Positions 8,925-16,695 of a stretch of 38,681 bases of DNA are shown piece after piece. The notes under the pieces are model-generated. The model was not told where the DNA came from. It saw only the letters and a list, made by a program, of their open reading frames with translations, and made no database searches. A program made the position numbers and the translations under genes. Every line of letters begins with the position of its first letter. Within the stretch, counting starts at the first letter, position 1. The DNA is from Pelagibius sp. (GTDB lineage: Bacteria; Pseudomonadota; Alphaproteobacteria; Kiloniellales; Kiloniellaceae), in contig NZ_JANQOI010000073.1 of NCBI RefSeq assembly GCF_028289705.1, positions 1-38,681 of the forward strand. Direction: 5' to 3'.

Positions 8925-10184
8925 ATGAGCGGATTTCAGAGCAACAACGCGGTGATCAAGTGGATCGAGCATCGCATGCCGATCTTCTCCTTCATCGACC
9001 ACTCGGTGGGTTCCGGCTATCCGACGCCGAGGAACCTCAGCTACATGTGGAACTTCGGCTCGCTGGCGGGCGTCACCCTGGTGGTGATGATCGTCACCGG
9101 CATCATGCTGGCGATGCAATACACCGCCCATGTGGACTACGCCTTCGATTCCGTCGAGCGCATCATGCGCGACGTGAACTACGGCTGGCTGATCCGCTAC
9201 ATCCACATGAACGGCGCCTCGTTCTTCTTCATCGTCGTCTACATCCACATCTTCCGCGGCCTCTACTACGGCTCCTACAAGGCGCCGCGCGAACTTCTGT
9301 GGATGCTGGGCGTCGTCATCCTGCTGCTGATGATGGCCACCGCCTTCATGGGCTACGTGCTGCCCTGGGGTCAGATGAGCTTCTGGGGCGCCAAGGTGAT
9401 CACCAACCTCTTCTCGGCGATCCCGATCTTCGGTGAGGATATCGTGGTCTGGCTGTGGGGCGGATTCAGCGTCGACAACGCGACCCTCAACCGCTTCTAC
9501 GCGCTCCACTACCTCATGCCCTTCATCATCGTCGCCGTGGTGGTCCTGCACCTCTGGGCGCTGCACCAGTTCGGTTCCAACAATCCCATCGGCATCGACG
9601 CCAAGGGCCCGCAGGACAAGATCCCCTTCCACCCCTACTACACGGTGAAGGATGCCTTTGGCCTGGGCGTGTTCTTCGTGTTCTTCGCCGCGGTGGTCTT
9701 CTACATCCCCAACTACATGGGCCATCCGGACAACTACATTCCGGCCAATCCGCTCTCCACACCCGCCCATATCGTGCCGGAGTGGTACTTCCTGCCGTTC
9801 TACGCGATCCTCCGCGCCATTCCGGACAAGCTCATGGGCGTGATCGCCATGTTCGCCTCCATCGGCATCCTCTTCATCCTGCCCTGGCTCGACCGCTCGC
9901 CGGTGCGCAGCGGGCGCTTCCGGCCGCTCTTCCGGATCTTCTTCATACTGTTGATGATCGATTGCGTCGTGCTCGGTTTCGCCGGCGCCAAACCGCCGGA
10001 AGGTCTGTGGCTGATCGCCGGTCAGCTGGCCACGGCCTACTACTTCATCCACTTCCTGGTGATCCTGCCGCTGCTCAGCGTCTTTGAGACGCCCAGACCC
10101 TTGCCGACCTCGATCGGCGAACCGGTCCTGAAAGGCGGCGGCTCTATGGCCGGGGCTCCCGCCAAGCCGATGGAGAAAGCCTGA
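8925..10184 (+). CDS. petB: Cytochrome b, bc1 complex
   Basis: This is the 419-aa membrane subunit that carries the two b haems and both quinone sites of the bc1 complex. About eight hydrophobic helices can be read. The quinol-oxidation-site motif [13 protein letters not shown] is intact, as is the early motif [20 protein letters not shown], and helix histidines appear in [11 protein letters not shown] and [13 protein letters not shown]. The length fits the fused alphaproteobacterial form rather than split b6/subunit IV. Its stop shares one base with the petC start, so the two are probably translationally coupled. Confidence 0.98.
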   Translation: MSGFQSNNAVIKWIEHRMPIFSFIDHSVGSGYPTPRNLSYMWNFGSLAGVTLVVMIVTGIMLAMQYTAHVDYAFDSVERIMRDVNYGWLIRYIHMNGASFFFIVVYIHIFRGLYYGSYKAPRELLWMLGVVILLLMMATAFMGYVLPWGQMSFWGAKVITNLFSAIPIFGEDIVVWLWGGFSVDNATLNRFYALHYLMPFIIVAVVVLHLWALHQFGSNNPIGIDAKGPQDKIPFHPYYTVKDAFGLGVFFVFFAAVVFYIPNYMGHPDNYIPANPLSTPAHIVPEWYFLPFYAILRAIPDKLMGVIAMFASIGILFILPWLDRSPVRSGRFRPLFRIFFILLMIDCVVLGFAGAKPPEGLWLIAGQLATAYYFIHFLVILPLLSVFETPRPLPTSIGEPVLKGGGSMAGAPAKPMEKA

Positions 10185-10960
10185 TGCGCAAGGGAATGAT
10201 GTTCGGGCTTGCGGCGCTGGCCGCCCTCTCCAGCGGCACCATGGTCACCACCTCGGCCCGTGCGGCGGGGGAAGCCATCCCGCTGCCGCAGCACACCTGG
10301 TCCTTCGATGGCGTCTTCGGCAGCTTCGACCGGGCCTCGGTCCAGCGTGGGCTGCAGGTCTATCGCGAGGCCTGCGCCGTCTGTCACAGTTTGAAGTACA
10401 TCGCCTTCCGAAACTTGGCCGATCTCGGCTATTCCGAGGACGAGATCAAGGCCATGGCTGCCGAGGTGCTGATCCTCGACGGCCCCGACGACGACGGCGA
10501 GATGTTCGAGCGCGATGGCCGGCCCGCGGACTACTTCCCCTCGCCCTTCCCCAACGACAAGGCCGCGGCCGCCTCCAACGGCGGCGCCGTGCCGCCCGAT
10601 CTGTCACTGATGGCCAAGGCCCGGCCGGACGGGCCGAATTACATCCGCGCCTTGCTGATTGGCTACGAGGATCCGCCGGCCGATTTCGAGTTGGCCGAAG
10701 GCTCCAACTACAACCGCTATTTTCCCGGCCACCAGATCGCCATGGCCGCGCCGTTGTTCGAAGACGGCGTTGAGTATGCCGACGGCACGCCGGCCACCGT
10801 CGAGCAGATGGCCACCGACGTCGCCAATTTCCTGATGTGGACGGCGGAGCCCAAGCTGGAAGAGCGCAAGGGCATGGGTATCAAGGTGATCATCTTCCTC
10901 CTGGTCTTCACCGGCGTTCTCTATGCCGCCAAGCGCAAGATCTGGGCCGACGTCCACTAA
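10184..10960 (+). CDS. petC: Cytochrome c1, bc1 complex
   Basis: This 258-aa periplasmic haem protein receives electrons from the Rieske subunit and passes them to a soluble or membrane cytochrome c. A signal peptide ends at about residue 28 (TSARAA). The haem-attachment motif CAVCH is at 64-68, the likely axial methionine lies in the IAMAAPLF segment, and a C-terminal anchor (VIIFLLVFTGVLYAAKRKIW) holds it in the membrane. It overlaps petB by one base and is followed by a strong inverted repeat that probably ends the operon. Confidence 0.97.
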   Translation: MRKGMMFGLAALAALSSGTMVTTSARAAGEAIPLPQHTWSFDGVFGSFDRASVQRGLQVYREACAVCHSLKYIAFRNLADLGYSEDEIKAMAAEVLILDGPDDDGEMFERDGRPADYFPSPFPNDKAAAASNGGAVPPDLSLMAKARPDGPNYIRALLIGYEDPPADFELAEGSNYNRYFPGHQIAMAAPLFEDGVEYADGTPATVEQMATDVANFLMWTAEPKLEERKGMGIKVIIFLLVFTGVLYAAKRKIWADVH

Positions 10961-10982
10961 CGGCAACACGCTTTTCTCTCAT

Positions 10983-11025
10983 CGAAGGGCCGCTCCGGCG
11001 AAAGTCGGGGCGGCCCTTCGCGTTT
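10983..11025 (+). terminator. Hairpin terminator after petABC
   Basis: CGAAGGGCCGC at 10983-10993 and its exact complement at 11010-11020 form an 11-bp GC-rich stem, with a small inner pairing, 23 bp after the petC stop. The following bases CGTTTGG give only a weak T run. It separates petABC from the MTA phosphorylase gene. Confidence 0.7.
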
Positions 11026-11137
11026 GGTGGCTGCCGGGGATGTCCTTGGCAAGTCGCCGCCGGTCCAGTACATGAGTCCGGTGGGGCGGCGGCGAGTCGC
11101 GGCTGCAGCGCGGGAGGCAAGCAGGAAAGGGCATCCT

Positions 11138-12025
11138 ATGGCGGAAGCGGAACCGGCGCCGGTGATCGGCGTGATCGGCGGCAGCGGCATCTATCAGATC
11201 GATGGCCTGCAGAACGCCGAGTGGCGCCAGGTGACCTCGCCCTTCGGCGAGCCCTCCGATGCCCTTCTGTGCGGCGAGTTGGACGGCCAGCGCCTGGTCT
11301 TCCTGCCGCGCCACGGCCGCGGCCACAAGCTGTCGCCCACGGACCTCAATTTCCGCGCCAACATCGATGCCTTGAAGCGGGCCGGGGTCACCGAGATCCT
11401 CTCCATGAGCGCGGTGGGCTCGCTGCGCGAGGATCTGCCCCCCGGCCATTTCGTGCTGGTGGACCAGTTCATCGACCGCACCTTCGCGCGGCAGAAGTCC
11501 TTCTTCGGGCCGGGCATGGTGGCCCACGTCTCCGTCGCCGATCCGGTCTGCGGGCGCCTCGGCGATGCCTTGGAGGCGGCGGCTGGCGAGCTGGCGCTGC
11601 CGTACCGCCGCGGCGGCACCTATATCGTGATGGAGGGGCCGCAGTTCTCGACCCGGGCCGAATCCGAGCTCTACCGCAGTTGGGGCTGCGATGTGATCGG
11701 CATGACCAACATGCCGGAAGCCAAGCTCGCCCGCGAAGCTGAAATTTGTTACGCGACCGTGGCCATGGTGACGGACTATGACTGCTGGCACGACGGGCAC
11801 GACGACGTCTCGGTCGACCAGGTGATCCAGACCCTGCTCGGCAATGCCGACAAGGCAAGGGCGCTGATCAAGCAGGTGGTCCCCAAGCTCAGCGGCCGCA
11901 GCGGTCCTTGCGAAAGGGGTTGCCACCGCGCCCTCGATGCGGCGGTGATCACCCAGGCCGAAGCGCGGGACCCTGCCGCCATGGCCCGTCTCGATGCCGT
12001 CGCAGGTCGGGTGCTGGGCGGCTAG
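11138..12025 (+). CDS. mtnP: S-methyl-5'-thioadenosine phosphorylase
   Basis: The enzyme phosphorolyses methylthioadenosine, a by-product of polyamine and related synthesis, to adenine and methylthioribose 1-phosphate. Motifs of this branch of nucleoside phosphorylases are clear: GVIGGSGIY near the N-terminus, LPRHGRGHKLSP, the substrate-site strand YIVMEGPQFSTRAESELYR and MTNMPEAKLAREAEICYATV. The ATG at 11138 has AGGAAAGG upstream and gives 295 aa; earlier in-frame starts would run into the petC terminator. The gene is followed 44 bp later by a glyoxalase-like gene, probably in one transcript. Confidence 0.95.
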   Translation: MAEAEPAPVIGVIGGSGIYQIDGLQNAEWRQVTSPFGEPSDALLCGELDGQRLVFLPRHGRGHKLSPTDLNFRANIDALKRAGVTEILSMSAVGSLREDLPPGHFVLVDQFIDRTFARQKSFFGPGMVAHVSVADPVCGRLGDALEAAAGELALPYRRGGTYIVMEGPQFSTRAESELYRSWGCDVIGMTNMPEAKLAREAEICYATVAMVTDYDCWHDGHDDVSVDQVIQTLLGNADKARALIKQVVPKLSGRSGPCERGCHRALDAAVITQAEARDPAAMARLDAVAGRVLGG

Positions 12026-12069
12026 AAGGGGCGGCCAGAAAGGGCAGTTTGAAGGGAAGGGCACAGCCG

Positions 12070-12957
12070 ATGAAGCTGGTGGTCACCGACAGGGGCGTCG
12101 AGCCGGCACGGCCGATTCGCGGCATCGATCACGTGCTGGTCGGGGTGCGCGGCCTGGAGTCGGCCCACGACACCTACCGGCGCCTAGGCTTCACCCTCTC
12201 GCCGCGCGGGCGCCACATCGGCTGGGGCACGGCCAACTACTGCGTGATGTTCCCCAAGGACTACATCGAGCTGCTGGGCATCATCGACCCGGCCCAGTTC
12301 ACCAACAACCTGAACCGCTTTCTGGAGACCCGCGAGGGGTTGCTGGGCCTGGCCTTCGCCAGCGACGATGTCTCCATGGCCGCCCGCGCGCTGCATCGGG
12401 CCGGCATCATGCCCGGCGACATGCGCGATCTGAAACGCGTGCTCGAAGACCCGGAGGGGGAGGTCTGGCCGCGCTTCAAGCTGCTGCACCTGCCGCCGGA
12501 GGCGACGCCGGGCACCTCCGCCTTCGTCTGCCAGCATCTGACGCCGGAACTGGTCTGGCAGCCGGGCTGGACCGATCATGCCAACGGTGCCCTGGGACTG
12601 ATCGCCATGACCTCGGTGGTCAAGGACCCCTCGGCCCTGGCCATCCCCTACGCCGAGCTCTTCGGCTTCGACCGGGTGCGCGCCGGTGACGGCGTGGTGG
12701 AGGTCGACTGCGGCGGCACCTGGCTGCGCTTCACCACCGCGGAGATGCTGGGCCGGCTGCACCCCGGCCTCATTGGGGCACCGCGCCTTCCGACCCCCTG
12801 GTTGGCGGCGCTGCGGATCGAGGTGGCGGATCTCGCCCGCACCGCCACCCTGCTGGAACGCGCCGCGCTGCCGGTGCACTGGGACGGCAAGCAGGTACTG
12901 CGCCTGCCGCCCGCCGCCGCCTGCGGCGTGCTGCTGGAATTCTCCGAAGCGGGTTAG
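12070..12957 (+). CDS. VOC family protein (glyoxalase-like domain)
   Basis: The 295-aa product begins with a vicinal-oxygen-chelate module from residue about 18 (GIDHVLVGVRGLESAHDTYR, LGFTLSPRGRHIGWGTANYC, FPKDYIELLGI), the pattern of the Glyoxalase_3 group (PF13468). A second, weaker repeat covers about residues 170-290. No signal peptide is seen. The substrate cannot be told from sequence. It has GGGAAGGG upstream of the ATG and sits downstream of mtnP in the same direction. Its stop is only 10 bp from the convergent DUF302 stop. Confidence 0.88.
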   Translation: MKLVVTDRGVEPARPIRGIDHVLVGVRGLESAHDTYRRLGFTLSPRGRHIGWGTANYCVMFPKDYIELLGIIDPAQFTNNLNRFLETREGLLGLAFASDDVSMAARALHRAGIMPGDMRDLKRVLEDPEGEVWPRFKLLHLPPEATPGTSAFVCQHLTPELVWQPGWTDHANGALGLIAMTSVVKDPSALAIPYAELFGFDRVRAGDGVVEVDCGGTWLRFTTAEMLGRLHPGLIGAPRLPTPWLAALRIEVADLARTATLLERAALPVHWDGKQVLRLPPAAACGVLLEFSEAG

Positions 12958-12967
12958 CGGTTCTTCG

Positions 12968-13450
12968 TTACTTCACCGCGGCGTCGGTGAAGGCGTTGAG
13001 GGCGCCGCTGATTTTCTTGAAGACCTCGGCGCGGTCGCCGATGGCGTGGCGGCCGGCGAGGTAACCGGGATCGTTGTAGGCCAGATAGACGGCGCCGCTG
13101 GCGTCCTCATAGGCCAGCGCCTTCTGGGGCAGGTCGATGGCGACGCTCTGGCCGCTCTGCATCAGGGGTGTTCCCAGCTTCGGGTTGCCGAAAATCAGCA
13201 GCATGGTGGGCCGCAGGGCGAGGCCCGCCTTCTCGGCGCCGGCCTGGTGGTCAACTTTGGCGAAGACCGTCAGTCCCTTGTCCTTGAGGATGGCCTCCAG
13301 GCGATCGATGGTCTGGGCCACCGAATGGTTGCTCTTCTTGGTGATCAGCCCGTCGGCGGCCTGGGCCGGTTCGAGGAGAGGCAGCGCCAGGACCAGCAAG
13401 GCCAGGGCGCAGAGACGAAGGACTGGGCGGAGTGCAAGCAGCGTGTTCAC
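12968..13450 (-). CDS. Exported DUF302 protein
   Basis: The 160-aa product carries a signal peptide of about 32 residues (LRLCALALLVLALPLLEPAQAA) followed by a DUF302 domain (SVAQTIDRLEAILKDKGLTV, then TMLLIFGNPKLGTPLMQ and AYEDASGAVYLAYNDP). DUF302 proteins are small and of unknown function, and many are exported. The mature protein has no cysteine or metal-site motif that would suggest a reaction. It is the last of three minus-strand genes after the TetR regulator and a lipoprotein gene, but gaps of 145 and 54 bp leave it open whether they share a transcript. Confidence 0.9.
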   Translation of the reverse strand: MNTLLALRPVLRLCALALLVLALPLLEPAQAADGLITKKSNHSVAQTIDRLEAILKDKGLTVFAKVDHQAGAEKAGLALRPTMLLIFGNPKLGTPLMQSGQSVAIDLPQKALAYEDASGAVYLAYNDPGYLAGRHAIGDRAEVFKKISGALNAFTDAAVK

Positions 13451-13595
13451 GGAACGGCTCCCTGGTTGATCGTCGGTTTGGGCCGCAGGCGGCGGCTGAT
13501 CTTAGCGGCCGGAAGCGGCGAATGGCCTGGGATAAATGGGGTATGCCGCGCGCGCTCCGCTCACTTCCTCGTGTGCGGCGTGAGCCGCCAGTACC

Positions 13596-14105
13596 CTACT
13601 GACCGGCTTCCTGGGGCGGCCGACGGATTTCCTCGGCCAGGCGGTCGACCACAGCCCGGGCCTCGTGGCGCTGAAATCCCTCGCTGGGCGGGCTTCCGGA
13701 GAAGGGCTCGATGGTCAGATGGGCGCGGTAGGTGGTGGTCTCCCGCTCGATCACGTTGCTCGGGCCATAGCGATGGGCCCGGAACCGATAGCCGGAGTAA
13801 CCGAAGGGGCCATAGGTCCAGTCGCGGGTGACCCTGGTCAGGCGCTCGGTCAGCTTGTCGTGTACCACGAAGGACTCGGCGCCCAGTTCCAGGGTCAGCT
13901 CGGCGGCGCGGTAGAGGACATAGGTCTCCGCCCGTTCCCGGGAGGTCGCCAGATTGCCCTGGAAGGTGACGCGATAGAGGCCTTTGGGGAGCGTCACCTC
14001 GGCATAGCCGTCGCCGCTTTCCAAGGGCGCATAAAGGCTCGGCTGCGGCCCGGCACAGGCGGCAAGCAGAACGGCGACCAGAACGAGGCTGGCGAGCTTC
14101 GCCAT
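13596..14105 (-). CDS. Lipoprotein, CC0125/CC1285-like
   Basis: The 169-aa product has a lipoprotein signal with lipobox LLAAC and the lipidated cysteine at residue 17. The mature part reads YRVTFQGNLATSRERAETYV followed by LYRAAELTLELGAESFVV, which resembles the small alphaproteobacterial CC0125/CC1285 lipoprotein family. This assignment is from recall of the family pattern. A Tyr/Gly-rich segment (WTYGPFGYSGYRFRAHRYGP) precedes a final helix. It is probably an envelope protein of unknown function. The gene follows the TetR gene by 54 bp on the same strand. Confidence 0.82.
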   Translation of the reverse strand: MAKLASLVLVAVLLAACAGPQPSLYAPLESGDGYAEVTLPKGLYRVTFQGNLATSRERAETYVLYRAAELTLELGAESFVVHDKLTERLTRVTRDWTYGPFGYSGYRFRAHRYGPSNVIERETTTYRAHLTIEPFSGSPPSEGFQRHEARAVVDRLAEEIRRPPQEAGQ

Positions 14106-14159
14106 ACCCGCCAGATAAGCGCTGCAGCGGGCCTTGGCAAGCGTGGAGGGTTGAGGTCC

Positions 14160-14738
14160 CTAGCTTGAGTCAGCGCGCGGGACGGCGGTGGCGATGAGGA
14201 TGCCGGCGGCCCGCCGCGCCTCGACCGCCGCCTCGCTGCCGCCGCAGATCTGCGCTTGGCTGATGGCCCCGTCGATCAGCAACTGAAGCTGGGCGGCCAG
14301 TTCGGCCGGGTCCAGCGCGCCCGCCTCTCGCGCCAGCCCTTCCAGAAACGCCCGAAGCAGTCGCTTGTGCTCGGCGGCCATGGCGTGGATCGGATCCTGG
14401 GCATCGGGGTAGTCCGCGGCGGCCTTCTGGAACATGCAGCCGTTGAAGGCCGGCTCGGAAAACCAGCTTTCCAGCCGGCCGAAGACCGCCAGCAGCTTGT
14501 CCCGCGCCGAGTCTCCGGCTTTCGCAATCTCCTCGGCGAAGCGCTGGCGCGTGCGCTCATCGCCGCGCTTGAGGGCCGCGAGGATCAGCGCTTCCTTGGA
14601 CTCGAAGTTGTTGTAGAGGGTCATCTTGGCGACGCCGGCCTTGGCCAGGATGGCATCGATCCCCGTCGCCCGGTAACCGCGGGCGGTGAACAGTTCGATG
14701 GCGGTTTCCAACAGGTCGTCGCGCCGGCTCGCGGGCAT
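14160..14738 (-). CDS. TetR/AcrR family transcriptional repressor
   Basis: The 192-aa protein has a TetR-type helix-turn-helix in the first 50 residues (RDDLLETAIELFTARGYRAT, then GVAKMTLYNNFESKEALI). The C-terminal ligand domain holds a single cysteine in NGCMF at residue 101, a position where several TetR repressors carry a conserved or reactive cysteine; redox or electrophile sensing is therefore a reasonable inference. The ATG has GAGGAG upstream. Its own promoter contains a palindrome almost identical to one between the -35 and -10 of the divergent AhpD-like gene, so it probably represses itself and that gene. Confidence 0.92.
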   Translation of the reverse strand: MPASRRDDLLETAIELFTARGYRATGIDAILAKAGVAKMTLYNNFESKEALILAALKRGDERTRQRFAEEIAKAGDSARDKLLAVFGRLESWFSEPAFNGCMFQKAAADYPDAQDPIHAMAAEHKRLLRAFLEGLAREAGALDPAELAAQLQLLIDGAISQAQICGGSEAAVEARRAAGILIATAVPRADSS

Positions 14739-14759
14739 CGGCCGCTCCTCACATTGGCA

Positions 14760-14779
14760 AGACAGGTCTGTCTATAGAC
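14760..14779. promoter_or_regulatory. Predicted TetR operator in its own promoter
   Basis: AGACAG-GT-CTGTCT at 14760-14773 is a dyad with perfect 6-bp arms, and GTCTATAGAC at 14770-14779 is a second, overlapping perfect palindrome. The site is 21 bp upstream of the TetR start. Seventeen bases here match the second operator at about 14908-14924 with one difference, which is what a shared repressor site would look like. Confidence 0.72.
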
Positions 14780-14898
14780 TGGGCCCCGCAGTCCCGGGCT
14801 TCAAGGCCGCAGATGGTTCTGAGACAGGAGACAAGACCTTACGAACCAGGCGTGAGGCCAGACGTCACCCATTCACGCTTTCGTGATCATTATCGATC

Positions 14899-14926
14899 TT
14901 GTTAGATAGACCGGTCTGTCTATATG
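14899..14926 (+). promoter_or_regulatory. Promoter of the AhpD-like gene with embedded TetR operator
   Basis: TTGTTA (14899-14904) and TATATG (14921-14926) are 16 bases apart, a good promoter pair. TAGATAGACCGGTCTGTCTA at 14903-14922, a 20-bp near-palindrome with perfect core AGACCGGTCT, fills the spacer. Repressor bound here would block RNA polymerase. The sequence repeats the operator in front of the TetR gene with one mismatch over 17 bases. Confidence 0.72.
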
Positions 14927-15027
14927 GATTGAAGCGGGCCGATCCGGCACCGCTCTCATCGTTCCAACCGACGCGCTGCAGGTCCGCCGCTCCGGCGGAT
15001 GCAGCGCCCGATACAAGGAGATTTCCC

Positions 15028-15582
15028 ATGGCCCGTTTGCAAGCCCTCGACCCCGCCGTTGCCGAAGGCAAGACCAAGGCCCTGTTCGACGGCGTTCAGA
15101 AGAAGCTCGGGGTCGTCCCCAACCTGCTGCGCACCCTCGGCGCCTCCCCGGCGGCGCTGGAGTCCTATCTCTCGTTCAGCCAGGCCCTGAACGGCGCCGG
15201 GCTTGACGCCAGGACCCGCGAAGCCATTGCGCTTACCGTGGCCGGCGTCAACGCCTGCGACTACTGTGCCTCGGCCCACACCGCCATCGGCGGCAGCCTC
15301 GGCATGGCGGAGGATCAACTGGCCGAGAACCTGCAGGGCCGCTCCAGCGATCCCGGCACGGCCGCGGTGCTGACCTTTGCCGCCGCGGTCACCCGCAAGC
15401 GCGGGCTGGTGAGCGACGAGGATCTGGCCGAGCTGCGCCGGGCGGGCTTTGACGATGCCGCCGCGGTGGAGATCGTCGCCACCGTCGCCCTGAACCTGCT
15501 GACCAACTATGTGAACCATGTCGCCCAGACCGAGATCGACTTCCCGAGAGTCGAAACCGGTGCTGAAAGCGCGGCCGCCTGA
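15028..15582 (+). CDS. AhpD-like carboxymuconolactone decarboxylase family protein
   Basis: The 184-aa protein is an AhpD-fold peroxidase-related enzyme. The redox motif CDYCASAH places cysteines at 77 and 80 and a histidine at 84, the CxxCxxxH arrangement used for peroxide or peroxiredoxin reduction in AhpD. Flanking strings GVVPNLLRTLGASPAALESY and LTNYVNHVAQTEIDFP are typical of the family. The ATG at 15028 has AAGGAG seven bases upstream; a longer in-frame reading would begin inside the promoter. A TetR operator lies in the promoter, so expression is probably induced when the divergent repressor is released. A 48-codon ORF and a PNP-oxidase-fold gene follow. Confidence 0.92.
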   Translation: MARLQALDPAVAEGKTKALFDGVQKKLGVVPNLLRTLGASPAALESYLSFSQALNGAGLDARTREAIALTVAGVNACDYCASAHTAIGGSLGMAEDQLAENLQGRSSDPGTAAVLTFAAAVTRKRGLVSDEDLAELRRAGFDDAAAVEIVATVALNLLTNYVNHVAQTEIDFPRVETGAESAAA

Positions 15583-15598
15583 GGGTTGTGTGCGGAAA

Positions 15599-15625
15599 GG
15601 CCGCGGCAGTCACGCCGCCGCGGCC
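15599..15625 (+). terminator. Possible hairpin after the AhpD-like gene
   Basis: GGCCGCGGC and GCCGCGGCC form a perfect 9-bp stem with a 9-base loop, 16 bp after the stop. No T run follows, so termination may be partial and the next two ORFs may still be co-transcribed. Confidence 0.4.
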
Positions 15626-15699
15626 TCCGCCGCCCCGAAAGCGGTCTTGTTCCGGCACAATGCCCCAGGCATGAAGGGGCGCGTCAAAGGAGCGAAGCG

Positions 15700-15846
15700 A
15701 TGCACCAGAAAATCACCACTGCCGAGGCCCCGAGCGAGCTGACGGCGCTGCTTTGCCTGCTGAAGGCTTACGAGCATTACGGCGCACAGACCCCGCCGCC
15801 GGCCTGCCTCGGGCGGCTGGATGCTCGGATTGTGGCGTCGTCGTGA
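15700..15846 (+). CDS. Small protein of 48 aa, unknown
   Basis: An ATG at 15700 with AAAGGAG nine bases upstream opens a 48-codon frame, beginning MHQKITTAEAPSELTALLCL and ending with ARIVASS. The stop overlaps the GTG start of the next gene (GTGA), the arrangement seen in translationally coupled genes. That and the good ribosome site suggest it is translated. It has two cysteines, at 19 and 36, no signal peptide and no membrane helix, and an amphipathic stretch at about residues 12-27. I recognise no family. It could instead be a leader peptide that sets the translation rate of the PNP-oxidase-fold gene. Confidence 0.6.
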   Translation: MHQKITTAEAPSELTALLCLLKAYEHYGAQTPPPACLGRLDARIVASS

Positions 15847-16460
15847 CCCGGCCCAGCGATGTCGCCTTTACCGAGGCGGTGAAGGCGCAGCAGACGCGCC
15901 GCGGCTCCCGCGCCGGCTACCGGCGCATGGAGGAAAAGGGCGGCTGGCAGGATCGGGTGACCCCCGATCTCGTCGCCTTCCTCGGTGAGCGCGACTCCTT
16001 CTACTTCGCCACCGCCAGTGCCGCCGGCCAGCCCTACATCCAGCACCGTGGCGGCCCCAAGGGTTTCCTCAAGGCGGTGGACGACAAGACCCTGGGCTTC
16101 GCCGATTTCGCCGGCAACAAGCAGTACATCTCCCTCGGCAATCTCTCGGAGAACGACCGGGCGCACATCTTCCTGATGGACTACGCCAACCGCCAGCGGG
16201 TGAAGATCTGGGGCCGCGCGCGGGTGGTGGAGGACGATCCGGCGCTGCTGGCGCGGCTCGCCGATCCCGCCTATCGCGGCCGGCCGGAGCGGGCCATCCT
16301 CTTCGAGATCACCGCCTGGGATGTGAACTGCCCCCAGCACATCGCGCCGCGCTACAGCGAGGATCTGGTTGCCCTGGCGACGGAAAAACTGCGCAGCCGC
16401 ATCGCCGAGTTGGAGGCGGAGGTCACCCGCCTGAAGGGGCAAGCGAGTTCTCTGCCTTAG
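15843..16460 (+). CDS. Pyridoxamine 5'-phosphate oxidase-fold flavoprotein
   Basis: The 205-aa protein has the split-barrel fold that binds FMN or F420-type cofactors. Recognisable strings are RDSFYFATASAAGQPYIQHR, GGPKGFLKAVDDKTLGFADF, AGNKQYISLGNLSENDRAHI and DYANRQRVKIWGRARVVEDD; a C-terminal coiled coil (LRSRIAELEAEVTRLKGQ) could mediate assembly. The start is the GTG at 15843, coupled to the upstream 48-codon ORF by a GTGA overlap; a longer frame from 15753 lacks a ribosome site. True PdxH function is unlikely, because this subgroup has a different N-terminus. Context suggests a redox role under TetR control. Substrate unknown. Confidence 0.88.
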   Translation: MTRPSDVAFTEAVKAQQTRRGSRAGYRRMEEKGGWQDRVTPDLVAFLGERDSFYFATASAAGQPYIQHRGGPKGFLKAVDDKTLGFADFAGNKQYISLGNLSENDRAHIFLMDYANRQRVKIWGRARVVEDDPALLARLADPAYRGRPERAILFEITAWDVNCPQHIAPRYSEDLVALATEKLRSRIAELEAEVTRLKGQASSLP

Positions 16461-16519
16461 GCGCAGGTCCGAAATAAATTATCTGATTTCAATAATTTGC
16501 CAACGCGGTCCCTCTCCAA

Positions 16520-16609
16520 ATCGTCACCCTCGGGCTTGTCCCGAGGGTCCATGTAAAGAGCGAGTCTCGGACCTCGATGGATTGCCGGAACAAGTCCGGC
16601 AATGACGAT
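16520..16609. repeat. Double-hairpin intergenic repeat, copy A
   Basis: ACCCTCGGG/CCCGAGGGT and ATTGCCGGA/TCCGGCAAT form two 9-bp hairpins with 5-base loops, enclosed by an outer pairing ATCGTCA/TGACGAT. Two more copies are at 29944 and 33529. It lies between the convergent PNP-oxidase-fold and dienelactone hydrolase genes and could act as a bidirectional terminator. The remaining bases of this 235-bp gap hold no gene. Confidence 0.88.
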
Positions 16610-16695
16610 CAGAGGGGCTGGTGCACGGGAACCCTTTGGCGGAAAAGGTTCCGTTTCGGGCCAGGCTCTGCGGGCCAAACAGACGGCGAAACGGG

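Noticed and set aside
8865-10052. A 395-codon minus-strand frame rich in His, Asp and Glu
   Set aside because: It is the exact antisense of petB; the His/Asp/Glu richness reflects hydrophobic helices read backwards.
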